From Avena insularis (lineage: Eukaryota > Streptophyta > Magnoliopsida > Poales > Poaceae), in assembly GCA_023614405.1 (NCBI GenBank), contig CM042692.1, forward strand, positions 122,443,503 to 122,507,502: 64,000 bases of DNA. The letters run 5' to 3'. A program made the translations under genes and the position numbers. A model generated the notes under the pieces. The model saw only the letters and a program-made list of their open reading frames with translations, was not told where the DNA came from and ran no database searches. This document shows positions 55,910 through 64,000 of the stretch, piece after piece. How positions within the stretch are numbered: the first letter of the stretch is position 1; every line of letters begins with the position of its first letter.

Positions 55910-58095
55910 CATCGTTACTTTGTGTATTCATGTTTTGTTCTCTTTTTTAGTTTTTGTTCTTTCTTTGTTTTTGCTTTCTAAAACACAAAAAGACCAAAAA
56001 TATTTCTGTTGTTTCTCTTTGTTTGCTTCTTCTTCTTTTTTGCCTTGGTTTGCTTTTCCCACTTTGCTTTGTTTGAACTATTCGAAAAACCCAAAAAGAT
56101 TTTGCTTTGCTTGTTCTTCCTTTTTGGTTCTTGTTTTTAAAAATCAAAAACACCAAAAATATTTGTTGTTCTTCTTTGGTTTTGTGAGTTTGTTGCAGGG
56201 TTCAGCAATCCTCAGTGGAATTTGTTTTCATGTTATTATTCAAGCCACACAAGTGAAGGGCAATAATGAGGATTAATGACAACTTGAGGTGTGGTAAGAG
56301 GCTGGTAACAAACTCTATTTGTTTTCATTTTTGTACATATACTCATCATTGTGGGCATGCTTAGTATGTTCATGTGTGGTGTATGTTATTATGGATGCTT
56401 AGTAGTTCTTGCTTTCTTATGATTAACTCCAGCTTGCTAATAGTTTGTAGCATGTCATATGTATGTTTGCTTGCATTGCTCTGTTCATAACTTGGTATGA
56501 CATTGTGGTATCCTCCTCTGAACGTTTCACTTGAATTGACTTGGCACATTCTCATGCATGCATATGACTGAAACAATAATCAGTTAAGCCTCGATGAATT
56601 ATTTTGCCTCAGGGGTCTTGAATCACTTTCATGCCATGATTAGTCATGTTTTGTTGCAAGCATGATTATGACAGTTATTGCTCTCTCGTTTATCGCTCCC
56701 AAAACCATTATTGCCAAAAGTGTCCACCATACCTACCTATTAGCATCATTTGTTGTTCCGTGCATATTCAATATGCCTTGTTTTCTTCCAAATAAAATGT
56801 TTGCTTGTTATGAGAAAGTTAGTTAGTAAAGCTCTCACGAAATTTATGGCACACTTTATTTCTTGCACTTAATAAACCTGAACCATTGTGACTGTCCATG
56901 AAAGTTATATGCTTGCAAATTATAGGTTGGGGATTAGCAGAACCGTGTTGTCACAGGGAACGCTTTCAACACCTGTAAATATATACCCAGTTGATATCAT
57001 GATCTTTTGTTTACGGATGTCGTCGGTGTGAAATAAAAGGGGAGCTTATAAGTCCATGGAGTTATGTATGTGTGTTAGAGAAACGCCTGGGCCACCGGTC
57101 CAATCCATGCCTAATCATTGTGGAAACCTGCAGCGTAAGCATAATGAGTATCTATGAAGCATTCTTCTTATAAAAAAAGAGAGAGATATCTATTGAGAAA
57201 AAGAAAAAAAGAGAAGAGATATGAGAAAAGAGGAAAGAGAGAAAAAAAAACACCATTTTCCCATGGTAAATAAGGAGATTGCTGAGATACTCGTTGTCTG
57301 CTTGCCTTGTCATTTTGATATGGGGATTCTTCTGTATCATTGGGCAAGTCGTACCCCGTTGGCGGTTCTCTATGATACGCACGTATTTACTATGACAAGA
57401 ACTTACCGGCAACTAAAGTTGAGTAGCATGAGGAGCGGCCCTCGTACTCATGGGACATGAGATTTCCAGTTTATAGTCTGTCAAGCATATAATTCAGATT
57501 GGGCCTCACTTTCACCTTAACCATTTAAAGATGCCTATGATAGGGGCAATGAGAGCTCAAAGCTAATGAGTACCATACTTTCAGCATTTGGAAGCCTTTC
57601 AAACTTTTCAAAACCTTTTCATTTCCTTGTTGAGTCTCGACACTTTCTATGAGCACTTTCTTGAGAGCATAGTTGTCATTCTTAGTGTAATGTGCTTGTC
57701 TCAAAACTTGATTAATTGTGTTATGACTTTGATGCTTGTATCTTTGATATCTTTACTTCTAGTCTTTTCACCTGAACTTCAGAGGTGCCTTGGCATTTAT
57801 GTTTGCTCTACAATCGAAGGAAAGCGAGATACCACTTTATCATACCTTTTTATGAGCATTGCAATGTTGCTTATGTTTATGTTTCATGCTACTTATTTTT
57901 TTTTGAGTTATAAGCTCTTCATAGCTTGCAATGACTATTAAGTAAACTTAGTTGCATACTCTTTATTATGAATTGCCTGAGTAGTTGATCATATGTTGAG
58001 AATATATACATCTTATGAAGCAAATGTGTTCATGATAGTTTCTTTTATTGCACTCAGTTTTCAACTGAATTGCTTGAGGACAAGCAATAAGCTAA
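55910..58095. other. 3' non-coding region of Athila-2
   Basis: 2.2 kb A/T-rich DNA. It has three related blocks of about 60-100 bp with 'CAAAAAGACCAAAAATATTT', 'AAAACCCAAAAAGATTTTG' and 'CAAAAACACCAAAAATATTT' (55978-56165), and a purine-rich low-complexity tract (57168-57255, GA/A runs). No ORF I would support. Confidence 0.65.
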
Positions 58096-58096
58096 T

Positions 58097-58107
58097 CTTG
58101 GGGGAGT
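58097..58107 (+). other. Terminal polypurine tract of Athila-2
   Basis: CTTGGGGGAGT directly before the 3' LTR start TGATACGTCC. Confidence 0.87.
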
Positions 58108-59451
58108 TGATACGTCCAAAGCGTATCTACTTTCCCGAACACTTTTGCTATTGTTTTTCCTCTAAACTTGTGTGAATTAGATGCAACTAACACGGACTGA
58201 CGCTGTTTTCAGCAGAATTACCTTGGTGTCTAGTTTTTGTGCAGAAAATCAACTATCAGGAAAAATCCCAGAAAATATGCCAAAAATCCTATTTCACCAG
58301 AAGACGAGACGGAGTAGGGCCACGAGGGGTCCACACCACCTGGCCGCGCGGGCCATTCCAGGCCATGCCTGGGGGTGGTGTGGCCACCTCAGCTGCCCCC
58401 TCGGCCTCCCTCTTCTCCTATAAGTTGCATCTTGACCTACAAACCAAGCGGGGGGGTCGACATTTTTCCAGAAAGAGTTCCGCTGCGCCGCCACCACCAG
58501 ATTCCAAGATTTGGAACCAGAAACTCCATTCTGGCACCCTACCGGGATGTGGAATTGGAGGAGATCATCGCCATCATCATCACCATTGCTTCTCCATCGA
58601 CCGTCCATGTTTTCCCATCTATGAGTGAGTAATCCCCCGATGTAGGCTATGGGGATGGTAGGGATTGGATGAGATCGCTCATGTAATGGCATCGGATTGT
58701 TAGAGCATGGTGCCTAGTATCTACTATTAGTGCTTTTTGACTTTGTTGCAACTTGTTATGCTCAATGCTTGTCAAGAGGGCCCGAGTGCCATGATTTTAG
58801 ATCTGAACATGTTATTGATTCATTATGATAGTATTGTTTATAGTCTTACCTGCAAGTTGTATACACACGTTGTTGTCCGGAACCAAAGGCCCCAAAGTGA
58901 CAGCAATCGCGATAACCGGAGGGAATGGCTTTGACGTGCTCCAGTGCTCTATTAAAAGGAGCACCTTAATTGCCAGTAGTTCCCTTGAGGCCCCGCTGCA
59001 AACGGGCTGGCAGGACAAAAGATGTTCTGCAAGTTCTCATTCCGAGCACGTATGACTATATATGGAACACATGCCTATGATTATTTAGTACTTGGATGCA
59101 TTATCTTATTTATCTGCAAATGCCCTATGTTCGGATTGCCATGTGAATTGTCTTGTCCATGCAACGCCCATCTATCCATCCCTGTGCCTACCGCGCTTTA
59201 ATCCTACTGTTTGCTGCAGTTGTTACTACTATCTTTACTTTTACTACTGCTGTTACTTTACTATTGCTACTACAAAACTGTTGCTACTAATAAATTGCTG
59301 TGAGCAAGATTGTTTCCAGGTGCACCTGAATTGACAACTTAGTTGTTAAGTCTTATAAATATTCTTTGGATCCCCTTGTGTCGAATCAATAAATTGGGTT
59401 TCACTTCCTTCGAAAATACTGCGATACACCCCCTATACTTGTGGGTCATTC
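58108..59451 (+). repeat. 3' LTR of Athila-2
   Basis: 1344 bp, uninterrupted copy of the 5' LTR (47882-49208 plus 51088-51107), with an estimated few percent difference and small indels near 58300. The end reads GGGTCATTC rather than GGGTCATCA. TSD GGATC follows at 59452-59456. Confidence 0.9.
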
Positions 59452-59784
59452 GGATCATACTTTCACTAGTGAACACTCTCATATAAATATCTTCTCTTTA
59501 TGACACTACTCTGAACTACTCTCCGGTTGGACACTCTATTCCATGGTAGGGCTATAACAGCACACCTCAAAGTCCGCTTTTCCCCATCTAGATAACCCCT
59601 CACTATCACCTTGAGCGCTAGATGGTTCCAACAAACACCACAATTTCATGGAGACATCCAACCCCAAATATAACTCATAAAAAGTATTTGTAATCTCTAG
59701 CCTAAGTGCCACCATGGTGTGCACGTTATCACTTTCACACACGTGGGGAGAGCCAGAGATCTATTAAAGCACTTGAGTAGCAAG
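59452..59784. repeat. Repeat 'E', right part
   Basis: Continues repeat E: 'CATACTTTCACTAGTG' joins in the familiar way to 'CAAGGCCTAGGGATC' on the other side of Athila-2. It has no ORF and is cut by element F at 59785. The missing end of E is not in the window. Confidence 0.65.
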
Positions 59785-60518
59785 TGTCGGGGGGATGATC
59801 CCGAGATACCACAACCGGACAAGAAATAGGGCAGTCGGATCGCGTCCGGCTGGCCAGATGCAGCCGGACAAAGCAAGCCAGGCCGGCTATCGCATGGTAG
59901 CCGGATCGGCAAGAAGCAGCCGGCTACGGCAACATGGCCGGAACCAATCAAGGAGACAGGACGACGTGCGGATCAGTGCGCGGTACGCCCTGTACGACGA
60001 CAAGACTGGCAACCACTCGGCCATATCGAAGACTTTGCAGGGATGACGCAGGAACATTGGCCCGATGCTGACGACAGGCTCGCATGGCGTCCACTGTGCC
60101 TACGACATCCATACCGCTCATACTCCGATGGGACATGTCGTACCGGATACTGTAGATGACCAGTCGGCTGGGACCTGCCTGTGGGGCCCGCTAGTCGGAC
60201 TAGCCAGCGAGACCGTTTCCTCTCTACCTATATAAGGAGAGGCAAGGCCTCAGTAGAAAGGGTTGGTCTCAGTGCATTTAAGACACTAGCTAGAGAATAC
60301 AGCTCCAGGAGCACTTGTAGTTCGTGTATCCCTCATAGTCAGATCGGCAGGAGTAGGAGTTTTACCTCATCACGAGGGCTCCGAACCTGGGTACTTCCTG
60401 CGTCCAGCTACGCTTTCTTGTATCCAATCCCGCCTGCGGACGCCTTCGATAGCTTCCCTGCTAGTCCCCACACCTCTATCTAACCTTCTTAGGTACTATC
60501 GTTCCCAATACAACGACA
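59785..60518 (+). repeat. 5' LTR of element F
   Basis: 734 bp, TGTCGGGGGG...CAACGACA, with TGTCG/CGACA as terminal inverted repeats. It is rich in CCGGCT/AGCCGG-type words in its first 200 bp. No second copy is in the window; the end is set by the primer site that follows. Confidence 0.85.
60229..60238 (+). promoter_or_regulatory. TATA box of element F LTR
   Basis: CTATATAAGG, followed by a purine-rich stretch (GAGAGGCAAGG); a good plant TATA box about 290 bp before the LTR end. Transcription would start near 60260-60270 (inferred). Confidence 0.7.
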
Positions 60519-60519
60519 G

Positions 60520-60536
60520 TTGGCACCCACCGTGGG
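60520..60536 (+). other. Primer-binding site of element F
   Basis: TGGCACCCACCGTGGGG, one base after the LTR end; same type as in Tat C and G. Confidence 0.87.
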
Positions 60537-60540
60537 GCAG

Positions 60541-62880
60541 ATGGCTTCGACCGGAGTCACGTTCCGCACGGGACCCCGCACCTCAGCCGGTGAGTGCGTG
60601 GCCTCCGGCCTGGTGCTCACGCTTGGCAAGTTCGACTGCATCATCGACAACGCTTCCTGCTTCGCCGGAACCTCTTTCCCGGCGAACGGCTCCATCCTGC
60701 TCTTCGGCGACCTCTCCGTCTATGTCGCCACCGTTCCGGAGCGTTTCCCTAGGGAGATCGTCTCTATCACGGAGCTACCGCATCGGGGCGGTAGCGCCTC
60801 TGTCGCTTCCTGCGGCGTGGAGGTCATGATGGCCGGCTCCAGCTCTCACCCCCGCCAACCGTGGGAGCGAGGCGCGGACGAGGGTGGAACTTCCGCCCCT
60901 CCGCAGCCTCGGAATCCGGTGGAGGAGGCCATTGATCGGCTCCTGATGCCGGTTAACCTCGGGGATAACCCAGAGGAAGTGGAAGCCAACTTCGCCATGG
61001 AGAGTTAGATCCTCCCCCAGGAGGCCATGGAGCTGGCGGCGACCCGCAAGCAACTCGAAATCACCCGCCGCGAGTACGACTGCGTGCACGGCTTCACTCC
61101 GGCTACCGCGGAGCCGAGCCGACGCGGCCAGGTGCGGTGCCGGGGCGGCGAGCTAGGCGGAAGGTTGGAAAAGTATGGGGAGCCGGATCCCGCACCCGCC
61201 CTCATTCGGCCCACCTACAGCACGCCCATCAAGAACCTACGTGCGGCGCGAGCCACGACAGAGGAACTGCCCAATCTGGAGGGAGAGGAGCGAGCCTGCC
61301 AGCACGCTCGCGTGCAGGAGCTCCTCCGTATCGCGGATGAGCAGGCTGATGCCAACCGACAGATGCAGGAGGACCCCAGCTACTCCACGGGGAGCAAGCT
61401 GCCTGTCAACAGCAAGGGCGCGCCCCGCGACACCCAACAGGCATCTTCCCCTCAGCCGGCTAAGGCCCGCAGCAGGCGTCGTAGCTCTGGCAACAAGGGC
61501 CAGCCGCGCCAGGAGCAAACGGTGAACAGCAACCCACCGCCTCCCCCTCCACCAACCGGAGCACCTAGACCCGCCGGTTCCCGTCTGTCGGGCCGGGTGG
61601 GAGCGCCCAACCCGGATCGTCCGGATGCCCGTGACCGCATTGAGCTCCTCGCTCAAGCGCGCGTCATGGAGGAAGAAGACTCCACCGGATTGGTTTGTTT
61701 TGGACCCTGCATCTGGAGCGAGCCGTTTCCGGATAAGTTCACCCTGCCTAGGGACACCCCCAAGTACGACAGCAGTATGAAGCCGGAAGACTGGCTGACC
61801 GACTATGCTACGGCAGTCGGCATCGCCCATGGGAACAAGCGCACACCCGTGCACTACATCCCTCTTATGCTAACCGGGTCGGCAAGGACGTGGCTCAACA
61901 GCCTTGCGCCCAACAGCATCAACGCCTGGCCAGACTTCGAGAAGGTGTTCGTCCACAACTTCAATGGCACGTACAAGCGTCCGGGACGCCCACGCGACCA
62001 GGCCTTGTGCGTCCAGGGTGACCGCGAGACCGACCGCGAGTACCTCACCAAGTGGATGGAGCTGCGCAACACTTGCGAGGGCATCCTGGAGAGCTAGGCC
62101 ATCAACTTCTTCATCGAGGGTTGCCGAGAAGGCACCATGCTTCGCCATCGGCTACTGTGTGACGAGCCGAAAACCATGGCGGAGCTCATGACGGTTGTGG
62201 ACCAGTACGCCACGGCAGATGCCACCATGAAGAAGCCCCTCCGAGTAAATGCTAACGGGCATCTGACTCCTATGGAGCCGGCTCGCGACCATCCGAGCAA
62301 TCCGGCTAGAGAAGCCGGATCCTCCAGGCGCCATGGCAACGACAACCGGTTCCATGGGGAACGCCAAGCCGGACAACAGAAGCCCCGCTACCACGCGCGG
62401 CAAGTCAATGTTGTGGAGGGCGCGCCCGACACGCCAGCTAACGATGCAAGGAGGCAGAAGCCACGACTCACCTTCGACCAGATGTTTGACGGCCTGTGCA
62501 AGTGGCACAGCGGTCCCTTCAAACCGGCTATGCATACCCCCCGGAATTGCAGCTGGACTCGCCAGCTAAAAGACCAGGGTGGCCAGCCACGTCTCCCCCC
62601 GCCCCCTCCTGGTGGACCACCACCACCGGCTAGGGGAGCCAGCAATGATGGTAACGGTGGCAACGGCGGCAACAACAACAACGGCTACCCCCAGCCGCAC
62701 GCTGCCTACCACATCTTCGAGACGAAGCTGGATGACAAGCACAGCCACAGGCGACACTCCAAGGAGGTCAATGCCATTGTCTCTCCGGTCCCCCAGTACC
62801 TGAACTGGTCGGAAACCCCCATCACCTGGAGATGTGAAGACCAGCTGGAGCAGCTGCCGAATCCCAGGGGCTACACCATG
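60541..62880 (+). pseudogene. Element F gag
   Basis: Gag from ATG 60541 (MASTGVTFRTGPR), directly after the primer site. N-terminal part ends at TAG 61006; then 'EAMELAATRKQLEITRREYD' (helical), a Pro-rich and basic spacer ('KARSRRRSSGNKGQPRQ', 'PPPPPPPTGAPRPAG'), and the capsid domain with 'EPFPDKFTLPRDTPKYD', 'MKPEDWLTDYATAVGI', 'YIPLMLTGSARTWLNSLAP' and 'WPDFEKVFVHNFNGTYKRP'. TAG at 62095 interrupts 'GILES-AINFFIEGCREGT'. A His/Cys pattern 'LCKWHSGPFKPAMHTPRNC' (62494-62550) stands where the zinc-knuckle-like motif is in this family, followed by a Pro/Gly/Asn-rich tract. Both stops are at places that are Gln in homologues as I recall them. Confidence 0.88.
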
Positions 62881-63381
62881 GTGTTCGACCCCCTCATCAT
62901 CTCCAATGCGCGTACCTGCCATTTCTCGCGCATCCTCATCGACGGAGGCAGCAGCCTCAACCTCCTCTACCAGTCCTCGCTAGAAAAGCTAGGCATTCGC
63001 AAATGCGACCTGCGCCCGACTACCACAACATTCCATGGCGTGCTGCTAGGGCCAGCTTGCGCCCTGCTGGGTAAAATCCAGCTGGATGTCATCTTCGGGA
63101 CTGAGGAGAACTTCCGCCACGAACCGATCTGGTTCGAGGTGGTAAACCTGACGAGCTCCTATCATGCTCTCCTCGGGCGCCCTGCCCTCGCCAAGTTCAT
63201 GGCCGTCCCCCACTACGCATACCTCAAGACGAAGATGCCGGGACCCAACGGCGTGATCACCGTCGCTGGCTGCTTCAGGCGGTCGATGGAGTGCACCTCA
63301 GCCGGTTCCAAACTGGCAGAGGCCCTCATCATAACCGAGGAGAAGCCCATAATCATGCGCAATGTGGCCATGGCCCAGTAG
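62881..63381 (+). pseudogene. Element F aspartic protease
   Basis: In frame with gag, no break until TAG 63379. It has 'SRILIDGGSSLNLLYQSSLE' (active-site Asp), 'TTTFHGVLLGPACALLGKIQ', 'LDVIFGTEENFRHEPIWFEV' and 'YHALLGRPALAKFMAVPHY', the typical order of Tat proteases. It closely parallels Tat C 45090-45782 and is better kept. Downstream the linker leads into RT. Confidence 0.9.
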
Positions 63382-64000
63382 GACATACCGGCTAGAAGCA
63401 AACCGGCTGGAGAAGGAGCCTTCCAGCCGGCAAAGGAGACGAAGAGGATCCTGCTCGACCCCTCCGACCCGACCAAGTTCGTCACCATTGGTGCCAACTT
63501 GGACAGCAAATAGGAAGGCGTGCTCGTCGACTTCCTCCGTGAGAATCGGGACATCTTTGCATGGTCACCCAAGGACATGCAAGGTGTACCGAGGGAGTTT
63601 GCCGAGCACTCACTTCATGTGCGGCCGGATGCCAAACCGGTTAAGCAACCTCTGCGCCGGTTCATGGAGGAAAAGAGAAAGATTATCAGTGACGAGATCA
63701 CCCGGCTCCTTGCAGCTGGGTTCATCACTGGTTGGCGAACCTAGTCCTGGTGCTGAAGAAGAACAAGACCTGGCGCATGTGTATCGACTACACCAGCCTG
63801 AACAAGGCGTGCCCAAAAGACCCCTTCGCCTTGCCCCGTATCGATCAAGTCATCGATTCCACGGTCGGCTGTGATTTGTTGTCTTTTTTATATTGCTATT
63901 CCGGTTACAATCAGATCCGGTTAAACCCGGCTGATCAGATCAAGACATCATTTATCACCCCCAACGGGGCTTTCTACTATGTAACCATGCCTTTCGGCCT
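63382..64000 (+). pseudogene. Element F reverse transcriptase, N-terminal part
   Basis: After TAG 63511 the RT starts with 'VLVDFLRENRDIFAWSPKDM', 'HVRPDAKPVKQPLRRF', 'DEITRLLAAGFITG', a one-base shift near 63735, then 'NLVLVLKKNKTWRMCIDYT', 'CPKDPFALPRIDQVID' and 'YCYSGYNQIRLNPADQI'. The first catalytic Asp (in the strand before YSGY) is replaced: 'FLYCYSGYNQ' where 'FLDAYSGYNQ' is normal. The window ends inside 'FYYVTMPFG', before the YxDD box. Confidence 0.9.

Larger units (their letters stand above)
47882..59451 (+). mobile_element. Athila-like Gypsy element 2, lacking RT-RNase H-integrase
   Basis: Two-LTR element in repeat E, TSD GGATC at 47877-47881 and 59452-59456. LTRs start T-G-(G/A)-TACGTCCAAA. 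The left LTR is interrupted by mini-element G. Internal order: primer site, gag, protease, then non-coding DNA, ORF3, non-coding DNA, polypurine tract. No RT, RNase H or integrase motif can be found in any frame between 53873 and 58107, so it depends on enzymes from another element. Without G it is about 9.7 kb. The primer type and the ORF3 place it with the Athila group (WHAM/Sabrina-like families of Triticeae). Confidence 0.9.
59785..64000 (+). mobile_element. Tat-type Gypsy element 'F', left part
   Basis: 5' LTR, primer site, gag, protease and start of RT on the + strand; the rest is beyond the window. G/C-rich like Tat C. From the ATG at 60541 one frame runs for 3.2 kb with only four stops, all TAG (61006, 62095, 63379, 63511), and one frameshift near 63735. 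The 5-bp flank before the LTR is GCAAG (59780-59784); its partner is out of range. Confidence 0.92.

Noticed and set aside
57168..57255. Functional purine-rich element or extra polypurine tract
   Set aside because: It looks like a simple GA/A-rich low-complexity tract without similarity to the real tracts.
61237..61854. Minus-strand ORF of 205 codons opposite to element F gag
   Set aside because: Shadow frame of G/C-rich gag; the + frame has the capsid motifs.

Overview
The window looks like intergenic DNA from a large grass genome. It is most likely a Pooideae grass (wheat, barley, rye, oat or ryegrass group), judged from an Angela/BARE-1-type Copia element with the typical TGTTGGAGATATGCCC terminus, Athila-like Gypsy elements with tRNA-Asp-type primer sites, and Tat-type Gypsy elements that carry an antisense intron-containing gene. 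I found no ordinary host gene, tRNA, rRNA or CRISPR array. Nearly every base can be assigned to an LTR retrotransposon or a remnant of one, and many are nested inside each other with clear 5-bp target-site duplications (TSDs).

Layout, left to right. 1-11.2 kb: Tat-type Gypsy 'A' (+), split by an 8.4-kb Angela/BARE-like Copia (348-8774, minus, TSD TGTGC), and ending in the 3' half of A's antisense gene. 11.2-17.65 kb: Copia 'X' of Sirevirus/Maximus type (minus): an extra ORF, an LTR-like region, then RNase H, RT, integrase, protease and the gag tail; its 5' end is missing. 17.65-20.48 kb: antisense gene of a second Tat element 'B'. 20.48-22.19 kb: LTR-like part of another Sirevirus-like Copia 'Y' (minus). 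22.19-22.47 kb: fragment of a DUF4283-like protein.

22.47-47.49 kb: Tat-type Gypsy 'C' (minus) with 3' LTR, antisense gene (+), pol, gag, primer site and 5' LTR remnant. It is split by an Athila-like element 'D' (27953-38018, +, TSD GCGCC/GCGTC) and a 4.0-kb solo LTR (38734-42778, TSD TTCTT). Its 5' LTR is interrupted by repeat 'E' (from 47489). E is split by a second Athila-like element (47882-59451, +, TSD GGATC), whose left LTR holds a 1.9-kb non-autonomous mini-element 'G' (49209-51082, minus, TSD CACCC). That gives four nested levels: C > E > Athila-2 > G. 59785-64000: a third large Tat-type element 'F' (+), with LTR, primer site, gag, protease and the start of RT, running off the window.

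No copy appears autonomous. Angela is coding-dead although its LTRs are very similar. Athila-2 has gag-protease but no RT, RNase H or integrase. D has a mutated RT active site but an open integrase frame. A has lost the catalytic Glu of integrase. F and C are closed by mostly TAG nonsense codons. The less expected observations are: D sits in a host sequence matching its own primer-binding site; in both Athila-like elements the extra downstream ORF is preceded by LTR-leader-like sequence and followed by a second polypurine-like tract; the two Sirevirus-like families each carry a 13-nt CCGG-bounded palindrome; and Tat C repeats its polypurine-like motif many times in its 3' region.
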